A DNA stretch of 13,240 bases, from NCBI GenBank assembly GCA_900642245.1, contig CAAAJI010000712.1, positions 12,564 to 25,803 of the forward strand, written 5' to 3'. The DNA comes from Fragilaria radians. Its lineage: Eukaryota > Bacillariophyta > Fragilariophyceae > Fragilariales > Fragilariaceae. The position numbers were made by a program, and so were the translations under genes. Numbering within the stretch: position 1 is the first letter of the stretch; the number at the start of each line of letters is the position of its first letter. Below the pieces are notes generated by a model. The model worked only from the letters and a program-made list of their open reading frames with translations. It did no database searches and had not been told where the DNA came from. Below, piece by piece: positions 1-7,648 of this stretch.

Positions 1-338
1 CCTATTAAAAGCACTTTCTCTCTCTGGCAACTCATTTTTCCCAACACTATTTTAAATGTCAAAAGGGAGAATATCAAACAAAAAGTGGCAGTCAGAGTGT
101 GGTGTAAAGGTCACAAACTGTGATCCTTCTTTTGGTAATGTAGAAGGTAGCATCTGTTCATTCTCCTTTGCCTTAGGCAATTGAAAAAAGGGAAAAAGTC
201 AAAATCTTTATAGTTTCTATCCCGATAGAGAGGTGATATGATATAGAAGCACAAGAAACATCTGCACCATTTAAAAAAAGATGAATATGAAAAATTCCAA
301 GAAGAAATTTTATTAAAAAAGCATTAAAGGAAGAATAT
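1..338. other. Unassigned flank, no gene recognised
   Basis: No start-to-stop reading frame of convincing length or composition was found. A minus-strand stretch of roughly 45 codons without a stop (about 60-200) exists but matches nothing I know. By position this stretch should hold the upstream part of the copia pol gene whose end is seen from 339, but no RT or RNase H motif could be read in any frame. The pol part is therefore either deleted or decayed beyond recognition by eye. Confidence 0.4.
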
Positions 339-574
339 TACGTTGTTTCAAGGATTGTTTTGAATAAATCAGCTCCTTCAAGTGTCTTGAAGAAGAAGCA
401 TAACGCAATAGCCTACCATAGAGTACATGAGGCTTTGTAGCTAAAGTAATGAGGATTGTGTATATAAAGAGTGAAGGGAATGTCAGTGACATTCTGACAA
501 AGCTTTTAAGTAATGATAGATTCCATCATTTAGTCGTGAAGTGGTTATTTCGGGTACCGGAGATTCAGAAGTGA
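339..574 (+). pseudogene. Ty1/copia pol 3' end (RNase H tail), decayed, element A
   Basis: The frame from 339 reads a copia-type RNase H segment with the motif LKKKHNAIAYHRVHEA up to about 434. A one-base shift near 437 is needed to continue in the frame that ends at the TGA at 572-574. That second frame carries the C-terminal signature NVSDILTKLLSN followed by WLFRVPE. The late KKKHN-AIAYHR block and the V-x-D-ILTK-LS block are standard landmarks of the copia RNase H C-terminus, in which the D-[IL]-[LF]-T-K motif closes pol. The gene is broken by the frameshift and by loss of everything upstream. A homologous remnant lies at 7642-7776. In an intact element this domain would remove the RNA strand during reverse transcription. 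The assignment to copia is firm; the exact start is not. Confidence 0.8.
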
Positions 575-677
575 AAGATAGCTAGGGAAATTTAAAAAAA
601 TTGAAAAGATGAAAAATAAGAAAAGCTAATATTTATGTTTAAGGAAGATGAAGACATTATACGATTAACCTTCAGAT

Positions 678-695
678 ATTAGGGGAGCAGTAAGA
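678..695 (+). other. Polypurine tract of element A
   Basis: This purine-rich stretch (ATTAGGGGAGCAGTAAGA) lies about 100 bp after the pol stop and directly before the inferred LTR start. The same tract, with a few changes, sits before LTR B at 7906-7923, and the alignment of the two copies fixes the boundary. In LTR elements it primes plus-strand DNA synthesis. Confidence 0.6.
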
Positions 696-1123
696 TATTA
701 TGACTATCTAATACTTTAACTTTAACCATAGCACGTAAACTGGTTAAAAAGATTTCTTGATCAAAGTCACCGTGTGTTCAAGGCCTGGTTTTGATAGATA
801 TTTTTATTGACTGATGTTATACATCTAGTTTACCCTTAAATTTTTCTTTCATCGTCAGATTTTTGGTCGATCCAGACAAGGGTTTGCTATGAACGAACAT
901 TGAATAAGAAGTCTTTGCCACGTTTGAGAACTTAAGGTATATATTGGAATATATTTGGCGCATCTAATGGTTGGAAAGATGTCATGGAACGGTAATTCAA
1001 GCGAAAGGAAGATTGCCAAGGAAAAATTAGTTTGCTCGAGAAAGAAATTAATTAGTCTCACAATTTAAGCAATATAATATTTTATAGCATAAATTTATAC
1101 ATTAGAACTATTTTATCTTTCCA
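696..1123 (+). mobile_element. 3' LTR of copia element A (428 bp, decayed)
   Basis: The boundaries come from alignment with LTR B. The start, TATTATGAC, corresponds to TGTTGTGAT in B, so the canonical TG is mutated here. The end, CTATTTTATCTTTCCA, corresponds to CTAATTTATCTTCCCA in B, so the terminal CA is kept. Other shared blocks are an ACTGGTTAA box near the start, the AGATATAT-type block near 935-955 and a CTCACAATTTA...TAGCATAA block before the end. An LTR carries the promoter and polyadenylation signals of its element, but none could be read with confidence. Small minus-strand open frames inside it (855-1061) are regarded as chance. Confidence 0.65.
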
Positions 1124-1232
1124 GTTTATTACCACCCAGACTTCCATAGCTCCATCATTTACCTCCATATTTAGTTACAAAGAAACATCCTTTATAGTAC
1201 AACACGGGTGTGACTTAGGGACTTATTGCCCC

Positions 1233-1584
1233 CAAGTAGCCTCAAAGTATGAATCTCCAGCTGTTATCCCCTCAAAAAAGAATGGAACAATTAGAGTTGT
1301 ATCAGACTTAACAGTTTTGAATTAAAACGGCAAAGAGTTGATTTCCCTAATCCTATTATAGCGGATTTACTAACAAGTCTAAACTAACCCATTGACGCCT
1401 CCAGCGCAAAAGCTATGAACCATTAATTTTTACTCGAAACAGGAGCTTACTTATTTTTACCCAATGGAGATGCTACCTCAACGGAATACCCCAAGGAAAG
1501 GTTGGACTTGCCTTTGTTGGAGCTTATCTAGACAATGCTCTAGTACCCACAAAGCATTCGCACAAGAACATCTTCAAAACTTAG
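1233..1584 (+). pseudogene. Ty3/gypsy reverse transcriptase fragments
   Basis: Three pieces in different frames follow the order of a gypsy RT. The first (from 1233) reads ESPAVIPSKKNGTIRVVSDL, the conserved 'PKK-[ND]-G-T-[IV]-R' strand with the start of the FR-x-LN region, then hits a TAA at 1323. The second (1325-1387) reads RVDFPNPIIADLLTSL, equivalent to the R-x-PFP-[IL]-P-x-I-x-D-LL segment. The third (about 1450-1584) reads a degraded W-x-CYLNGIPQ turn followed by VGAYLDNALV, equivalent to the YLDD catalytic box with its second Asp replaced by Asn. Sequence between pieces two and three is deleted, including the first catalytic Asp region. It is dead, and it is of a different superfamily from the copia pieces on either side. 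Confidence 0.72.
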
Positions 1585-2359
1585 GTTAGGCTGTCAATTT
1601 GTAACTTTGTAAGGGATCATTTCCTATGATATTTGGTAGATTCATGAAGAATAGAGCTTTTTTCTTGTCTGGAAGGCTGATATTGTAAAACTCGTTCCTG
1701 CCAGAACTCTTTTGAGCTGACTGGTGGTTCAATATGGAGTTACAAGTGATACGTTTCCTAGTATCAAAGGTAATCTTGAATTGTTTAATGGTCTTTATTA
1801 ATTATTATTGCACATAGATTAGGAGAAAAAACAGAGTATAGAACTGAACCATTGCTGGTGATATCTCAAAGGGAATCTCTCTTTATTTAGAGGTACATTG
1901 TGGCCTTGTAGTAAAGGTCACATGATCAGTTTCTAATGTTACACATGTTGTCCAACTCATCTTGTTGGTAATGAGTTCTCATGTTTGTGGCATTTCTTCT
2001 ACATGTTGTACCATGGAGATTTGATGACGTTTTCTTTTGTTTTAATGCTTGGTGATGTAGCTACATTCATCAGTGTAGTGGCGTATTTAAACTCTTGAAT
2101 CTTTTCGACATTTCATAAAAATCGTCATTACTCTAAAGTTGCTGAATTTAGACTATAGTCGCTATATCTCTTTCACTCAAGAGTTCCTGATATATTCATG
2201 TCGGGAAACAAGAAAACTATTTTCAATTGCCTTTTCATACTCGCGCTACTTCGCCATTTGGACAAAATGGAAACGCTCAACGTCGCAGGAATGTTATATC
2301 TCTGATTTCTACGATTAACGACTTAAGAACTTAATAAGAAGGAAGGAAAAAGTGCCCAG
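1585..2359. other. Intergenic, no gene recognised
   Basis: After the gypsy RT fragment every frame is closed by frequent stops, and no further gypsy domain (RNase H, integrase) could be read. Composition is AT-rich with no long repeat visible. It is probably decayed retroelement DNA followed by the upstream region of gene 1, but nothing specific supports a boundary. Confidence 0.4.
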
Positions 2360-2496
2360 ACCTTCAATTCATTTTAATTCGACATCATCATTCATTCTCT
2401 CATTGACACATCAACATCATTCCTTCGCCTAAAAGCAGGAGCAATCTGAATACAAGGTAAATACAGAAGTCTAGTAAGATCATTTCATATTGAGAT
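2360..2496 (+). promoter_or_regulatory. Possible promoter or 5' leader of gene 1
   Basis: The stretch before the gene 1 start changes character: it is pyrimidine-rich with several TCATT/ATCATC motifs between about 2366 and 2430, followed by an A-rich run to the ATG. CT-rich and CA-rich leaders are common before eukaryotic protist genes. No TATA box at a persuasive distance was seen. A GT-AG pair that would make a leader intron cannot be excluded (an AAGGTAAAT donor-like site lies at about 2455), but no acceptor is compelling. Not shared with gene 2. Confidence 0.2.
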
Positions 2497-4857
2497 ATGA
2501 AAAAACAAGGCAAAACCAGATGGCGAATGGGTCCGAATGGTAGCTCATTGCCAGGAGCCTATAGTATTAAGGACAGCGGTACGACTGCAAGGAAAAAGAT
2601 AGGAAAATGGAAGAGTCAAGGAAAGCCCGCAACAAGAATTCGTGATGGAGAGCAAACACTATTTAATGAGGAGTTTGGAAAGCGAGATATCGAAGACCCT
2701 TTGGATGCTGCCATCTTTGACATTAATCCAACAGCAGTATTGACCTCTCCCCTTCAGAAGTCGGTAGACATGTGTCCAATGTCGAATTCTACGAATCACG
2801 AGACAAGTATAGAAATGGAGGATCCATACATTCTTTATGAATCGACCGAACCTTCAACGAGAACAACTCCAGGAAATGTGTGTGGAGATCGAGAAGTCGA
2901 AGAGATACAACCCATATCCGAAATTGCCACTTCTCAGATTGGAAATGAACATAGTGGGGAAAATCTCATGGTCGATGCCATCTCATCAACTGATACTTGC
3001 TTTGAGGTAAAGCCGGAGCGTAGACGTAAAAGTAGACTTCGACAGTTTAGCGTAAGACGGCCAAAGCAATTGACGCGACTTACGATTGACGTTCAAGGTC
3101 GTATTATCGATAACGAAGAAATGAAACTCATCTGGCTTGCTTCTGGTAAGTGTACCAAATGTGGTATCCATAAAACACATATAAAAGAAAAATTTGGCCC
3201 CTTTGGGGTATTCCGGCGTATGTCACCCCAGACTTTGGAAGGTATATCCTACAAGGGATATTGCTTACATTGCCATGATGTTCCCAAACTGAGAATCCTG
3301 CTCAATGATCCAGATATCCCCCTAGACTTACCGCGTCATAGTCCATTAGTATCAAATATCCAATCACAACGATCACTGGAAGCTGGCGTCATTGAATTAC
3401 CGCAGCAGAAGCGCAGTGCCGTTATGATCCTTTGTTCCTCTATACGCTTTCAAATGGTTTGCCTCGTGTTGATACTAGGGATTGTTGGGACTATAATCGG
3501 TATCGCGATCAAGTTTTCAAAGGAGCCTGAAGTATGGATTTCACCAGCACCAAGTCCGGCACCATCCAACACACCATCTACATTAACACCTACAGGATCT
3601 CCAACTTCCTATGAGTGGAATTTTAGCTCTGAAATTGTAGCCGATAAAGAATCCTTCGGTTATAAAGTAAAGCTAAGTGCAGATGGGAACATATTAGTTG
3701 TACACGCCCAAAACTTTGAGAATGGTAAAGGACGATTTGACGTTTATGCATATGCAGAATTATTGAACGAAAAGAAATGGTTGAAACTTGATTGGGAGTT
3801 AGGAATGGAGATATCTAGATCAAGTAGCTATGATACACAGAATAATGGAATACAATTGAGTGATGATGGCTCCACAGTAGCCTTCGGATTACCTGGTGAT
3901 GGAAACGGTGTGGTTGAAATCTATAATATTGATGTCAAGAATATGAAAGTCTCATCAAAGGGAAGCCCAATTATGGGACCTATATCCCAAAGTGAATTTG
4001 GTTACTCTGTAGCTCTAAACTTTGATGGGACACGTCTATTTGTAGGCGCTCCCAACTATGGAATATCAGAATCAGATATTGTCGGACTAGTTCGTGCTTT
4101 TGATTATCAAGCAAGCACTAATTCTTGGATACAAGTTGGTTCTGATATGGTTGGGGAAATAAGTGGTACTCGCTTTGGAAACTCAGTGGGATCAAGCAAC
4201 GATGGCACCAAGATTGTGATTGGGGCGCCACATGACAGTACTGTGTACGAGCATGGTGGAAAAGTCTATTTCTTCACATTCGATCAGTCGACAGAAATAT
4301 GGTACCACTATCCCGTTAACTATTTGTACGGAAGCGAATTGAATTCAGAGTTGGGCGCTGTATTGGAAGTTGATTCAAGTGGGCACTTTGCGGTGACCAG
4401 TGAGAAAAGAAGTCATGATGAGCTGTTTAAGAATGCTGGCGTAATATTGGTGTGTATCTTTCAGGAGGATTGTCAATGGATAGAAAAATCTGGACTTCCG
4501 ATTTCTGGCACTCATGTTAATGCAGGATTGGGATACGATGTTGATATCAAGGCCGGTATTGTTGTTGCCTCTGAGCAAAATGATGGGAAATCTGCTGGAT
4601 CCGTGCAAGTATTTTCGTCGTCGTCTTCGTCTTCAAATTTTGGTTATATTGTCGTGGAAGGAAAGGCAATACCAGGCGTTCCATTGGGCTCCTGTGGCTC
4701 TGTAGGTAAGGGCACAAGCGTATCGCTTGCGACATCGGAAGGATTGAGACTTGCTATTGGGTATGAATGTGCATTGATTGATGGGCAAACAAAATCCTTA
4801 GTTCACATCTACGAGGTTTATGGCACAGATGAACAAGTCCGATATCCACGAACGTGA
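2497..4857 (+). CDS. Gene 1: type II membrane protein, Cys4 knuckle plus FG-GAP-like beta-propeller
   Basis: A single-exon frame of 786 codons runs from ATG to TGA. Residues 1-308 are hydrophilic and likely cytosolic: a basic start, an SLPGAY motif at 17-22, an acidic disordered stretch, and a basic cluster (about 173-190). Next come C219-x2-C222 and C256-x2-C259, a probable zinc-binding knuckle with a pattern I associate with diatom proteins. One membrane span covers about 320-338, with more positive charge before it, so N-in/C-out. A stalk rich in Ser, Pro and Thr (349-371) leads to seven FG-GAP-like blades, with blade motifs near 387, 449, 501, 560, 619, 678 and 738; D-G and V-G-A-P turns are clearest at 501-519 and 560-578. 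C733 and C758 may form a disulfide. A seven-serine run lies at 707-713. Such propellers usually bind proteins or glycans; no catalytic site was seen. A surface receptor or adhesin role is inference only. The ATG has G at -3. Residues from 357 onward are duplicated in gene 2. Confidence 0.88.
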   Translation: MKKQGKTRWRMGPNGSSLPGAYSIKDSGTTARKKIGKWKSQGKPATRIRDGEQTLFNEEFGKRDIEDPLDAAIFDINPTAVLTSPLQKSVDMCPMSNSTNHETSIEMEDPYILYESTEPSTRTTPGNVCGDREVEEIQPISEIATSQIGNEHSGENLMVDAISSTDTCFEVKPERRRKSRLRQFSVRRPKQLTRLTIDVQGRIIDNEEMKLIWLASGKCTKCGIHKTHIKEKFGPFGVFRRMSPQTLEGISYKGYCLHCHDVPKLRILLNDPDIPLDLPRHSPLVSNIQSQRSLEAGVIELPQQKRSAVMILCSSIRFQMVCLVLILGIVGTIIGIAIKFSKEPEVWISPAPSPAPSNTPSTLTPTGSPTSYEWNFSSEIVADKESFGYKVKLSADGNILVVHAQNFENGKGRFDVYAYAELLNEKKWLKLDWELGMEISRSSSYDTQNNGIQLSDDGSTVAFGLPGDGNGVVEIYNIDVKNMKVSSKGSPIMGPISQSEFGYSVALNFDGTRLFVGAPNYGISESDIVGLVRAFDYQASTNSWIQVGSDMVGEISGTRFGNSVGSSNDGTKIVIGAPHDSTVYEHGGKVYFFTFDQSTEIWYHYPVNYLYGSELNSELGAVLEVDSSGHFAVTSEKRSHDELFKNAGVILVCIFQEDCQWIEKSGLPISGTHVNAGLGYDVDIKAGIVVASEQNDGKSAGSVQVFSSSSSSSNFGYIVVEGKAIPGVPLGSCGSVGKGTSVSLATSEGLRLAIGYECALIDGQTKSLVHIYEVYGTDEQVRYPRT
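3151..3276 (+). other. CxxC...CxxC knuckle-coding segment of gene 1
   Basis: This segment encodes residues 219-260, running from CTKCGIHKTH to GYCLHCH. It has two CxxC pairs 33 residues apart with several His residues close by, which fits a small structural zinc site on the cytosolic side. Gene 2 has no counterpart. Zinc binding is inferred from spacing alone. Confidence 0.5.
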
Positions 4858-5378
4858 CGACTTCGCACTTTGTTCATTTTTAATTAAGCGTAGGGATTCC
4901 CATATTCAAAACTACATTGCAATACTTGCAAATTTGTGAAATACACTGCTGAAAATTCATCGGAGAATCACACATTGCAAACATAGGCTTGTGTAAACAA
5001 GAAATTTTGAGAACAAAGTTGATTGTTCACAAAGTGCAATCTATGGATGCTGCTATGGACCATACCATTCTTTGGATCAAGAATTTAGAAATTTTGCAAA
5101 GAAGCCAAGAAAGTGGCTGCAATTTTGGTTTCTCCAATAGGATCTGCAGGGATGCAACTAAAGAAAAGTCCCTAATCAAACCTTAATTCCTGTCACCCTT
5201 TTCCGAGTGCTGCTGTAAGCCATCAAATCCTAGCTTTTTGTTTCAAAATTATGCTGTATCTTTACTGAATAATCTGTTTGTCCTGCATAAATAAGCTTTT
5301 GACTTGATAATTGCACTCGACATCACTACAACTCCACAAGTAGACTGCTTAATCCAAAAACACGCATCCATACTTCAT
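3565..5378 (+). repeat. Direct segmental duplication, copy 1 (stalk, propeller, 3' flank)
   Basis: Nucleotide similarity to 10470-12290 begins at TCCAACACACCAT in the stalk codons and ends at CATACTTCAT, where the partner reads CATACTCCAT. Within it the coding part differs by point changes and a six-base contraction in the serine run. The 3' flank differs by point changes and many small indels. Upstream of 3565 and downstream of 5378 no similarity to the other copy was seen. The unit is about 1.81 kb, and the copies start about 6.9 kb apart in the same orientation. Confidence 0.9.
4858..5378 (+). other. Shared 3' flank of gene 1, likely 3' UTR plus downstream DNA
   Basis: This noncoding stretch aligns along its whole length with 11757-12290, for example AGGCTTGTGTAAA, TAGAAATTTTGCAAAGAA and AAGAAAAGTC blocks. 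Reading frames are not conserved between the copies because of indels, so the small open frame at 4989-5186 is not a gene. A CATAAATAAGC motif near 5286 is conserved and could belong to a poly(A) region, but that is only a guess. Confidence 0.6.
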
Positions 5379-6199
5379 TGATATTTTCACATTCCAGACT
5401 ATATGTGTCTTATTGAACGAAATCAGGTCTCTTGGTTTGATGAACTGCCAAATTAATAAAACTGACTTTGACTTATGGTAAAACACATAAATCTTGACAG
5501 TGTAACACACTGTAAAGACTTCCTGAGAAGTTCATTCTCAAAGTCATAACAGAAATCTCACCAAAGCGTTGTAGAATGTTGAGTACTTTTTTTCTTCTGC
5601 AACAATAACTCATGGCAAGACTTTCCAAAGTCTAGATTTACTAACATACTGGCACAAATGTCTATGTCAATGCGCCTGTGGGAAAAATTCCTCATCTCAT
5701 ATCTCCTTCAAGTCTTGTATCAATTATTATTTCCATACAATCATGGAACCTAACTTCCTTGCTTCTGATTCTGATTCTTCTTCAAGAACGTAAATGGTTG
5801 GTCTTCAAATTACCAGGCTTCCTGCAAAATATAGTAGACACCCGAAACTTCACCACTTTGTTATTGATTGTATCTTGACTTGCAATCTGCAGCGTTGTAG
5901 GCCAACTTTCAACGATTTGTAGGAAACAGTATCTTTTCGTCTGTCAAATCAATCTCATTGCTCAATTCTGGCTTCAAGTATAATCTGCCAACCATGAATG
6001 CCACATTCAATCAAGATGGTATATAGACTTCTCAGCAGACTGCATATATAGTGATTAGATTAGATTCAAGTGAAATAGTTTACAGGCTCACAGTTCAAGT
6101 AAACACCATATTTTAAGTAGTTTAATATTACAGAAACCAATGTATTGCATAAGCTTATCTTGACCTAGTCTCTCAGCAGCAACGTCACAGATCACTCTT
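5379..6199. other. Intergenic, only weak coding-like traces
   Basis: No + strand gene was seen; the open frame at 5678-5878 has unremarkable, low-complexity composition. On the - strand, 5995 down to 5782 reads as two adjoining open pieces in different frames (28 codons, then about 40) with balanced, protein-like composition, which may be a decayed gene fragment. Small perfect hairpins occur at 5497-5513 (ACAGTG stem) and 5619-5632 (GACTTT stem). No 5' LTR matching LTR B was found here, although one would be expected upstream of the gag at 6657. Confidence 0.35.
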
Positions 6200-6395
6200 G
6201 TATTCTAACAACCTTCATGTTCAACTACAGCTGTACTCCTTCAGTACTCAGGCTGTGGTTGTCTTCTACCAACTCAAGTTCACCTACAGATGTACTCCTT
6301 AACTACTCAGGCTGTGGTTGTCTTCTAACAACTCAAGTTCAACTGAATCTGTACTTCCTGTCTCCGTTGTGTACTACCAATCCAAGTACAAGGTC
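6200..6395 (+). repeat. 59-bp tandem repeat, about four decaying units
   Basis: Units begin at about 6200, 6261, 6320 and 6371. Units 2 and 3 both start GTCTTCTA[AC]CAACTCAAG, and units 1 and 2 both end with ACTACTCAG/AGTACTCAG then GCTGTGGTT. Unit 1 is 61 bp, unit 2 is 59 bp, unit 3 is shorter and unit 4 is partial. It lies about 260 bp upstream of the gag start of element B, so it may be an untranslated-leader or LTR repeat of that element. The open frame at 6217-6402 merely follows the repeat and is not taken as a gene. Confidence 0.75.
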
Positions 6396-6656
6396 TAGTT
6401 AGTCAGAGTTTTATTGAAGCAGGAATTTCATTCAACATCTACGGTTAGCATTCTTAAGCCTACAGATAGAGCCTTATTTCATCAATTTCTACCTTCCTAA
6501 GGTTTATTTCATCAAGTCAAAAACTTCATTTTCTAAGTAATATCCGTCTTGTATTAAGTCTAACACTTCTTCGTAGAAGCCAAATAAGTCAATTTAAAGT
6601 CGAAACGCCATCCGTCATATTTGAATAGTTACATATTATCCAAAATCATCAGCATC
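6396..6656 (+). other. Probable untranslated leader of element B
   Basis: No coding sequence is apparent between the tandem repeat and the gag ATG. It contains two similar TTATTTCATCAA blocks near 6475-6515. A primer-binding site complementary to a tRNA 3' end could not be identified. Its place as leader DNA of the element is inferred from position only. Confidence 0.3.
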
Positions 6657-7648
6657 ATGAGTTCACCTACAAAAAGGGAAGTCACCCAAAATCCAAAGGT
6701 AGCTGACCAAGGACTTAGGAGGTCAGCAAGGATAAGTTAGAAAGAACCTGGTGGTCATGTTAGAAGACCAGAAGTCCGTCAGATAAAAAGATCTATCTCA
6801 TCTCAAGACACAAAGATGCCCAAAATTATCAAGTCAGCATCATCTACTGAGAAGCAAAAGTTGTATATACTTAGCAGCCCCAAGAAAGATAATCCTACAA
6901 TCATGAAAAGTCATGAGGATAGTCATAGTAACAAGAGTAAATCATCATCTAAGGCATCATTTTGAGGATCTGCAAACATATCATCAAGAATTAAAACCTT
7001 TTTGAAGTGATGGGCCTATACAATAAGTCTAAGTCATTGATCATCTCTATAAACCTCTTTAGTATCAAGAACATGATCCAATTATCCAATTTGGACTTAC
7101 ATGATTTTGGAAATATGTTGTCACGTCAAGATCTACTAGATTCTGTTTTCCAAGATTCTACGGTAATATGTTTGGGAAAGTGTTTTAAGACGCTAATTAA
7201 TGAGAAATCTGGTTTAGAGGAACATGCAGATGTCCAGAGCATTTAATTCCATCCACATTTGAGGAAGAAATCAATCTTCTAAATACTGACAGGATATCAA
7301 CATTAAAAAGTCATTACATGGCATGTTATTGGCAGATAAGGAAAGATTTCTTAAATTATTTAGAAATCTTATGAAGGAGAGCCATACCCTTCAGGTATAG
7401 ATGAGCATCAAGTGCCAGATCATCCAAGCACTTTCATGACGATGATTAAGTTAAGGTCACAAGCTATATCAGCTACGAATGATGAGAGACATTAAGTTCT
7501 ACCTGCAAGAGTCATCTGGGATAGAAGAATTGACCGTTTTGAAGTTTTTAGAAATAATGTAGAAGGTCATTGAAGGCTAGTTGGTGCAGGCTACCTATTT
7601 GATACAGATTTTCAGACCGTTTACTTAGAAAAAGGGGTAGACAGTTAG
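6657..7648 (+). pseudogene. Retrotransposon gag-like gene, broken by stops and frameshifts
   Basis: From the ATG at 6657 one frame reads a basic, Ser/Lys-rich start (SSPTKREVTQ, then GLRRSARIS) to about 6998, interrupted by TAG near 6738 and TGA at about 6963. A second frame (about 7007-7243) is 79 codons long and reads DFGNMLSRQDLLDSVFQDST and CLGKCFKTLINEKSG. After a shift the reading resumes with FHPHLRK, and a final frame (7412-7648) carries VIWDRRIDRFEVFRNNVEG and GAGYLFDTDFQTVYLEKG. The FEVFRNNVEGH...GAGYLFD block is one I recognise from diatom copia-like elements, where it lies in the capsid or ORF1 region. The coat protein would package the element RNA. Several stops show it is dead. 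Confidence 0.62.

Noticed and set aside
855..1061. 68-codon minus-strand open frame
   Set aside because: Located within LTR A, with no counterpart in LTR B and no protein-like features.
4375..4735. Open frames on both strands inside gene 1 and their counterparts in gene 2
   Set aside because: They overlap the propeller frame, which has clear domain structure; their preservation in both copies follows from the duplication.
4989..5186. 65-codon open frame downstream of gene 1
   Set aside because: The homologous region after gene 2 has indels and stops that destroy the frame, so it is not under coding constraint.
5497..5632. Small 6-bp stem hairpins as terminators or regulatory RNAs
   Set aside because: Stems this short are expected by chance in AT-rich DNA and nothing nearby needs them.
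5379..6199. Expected 5' LTR of element B
   Set aside because: Compared by eye with LTR B (start TGTTGTGAT, end CTTCCCA, ACTGGTTAA box); no matching stretch was found.
6217..6402. 61-codon open frame
   Set aside because: It only follows the 59-bp tandem repeat; the composition is that of the repeat and the period is not a multiple of three, so no peptide repeat is kept.
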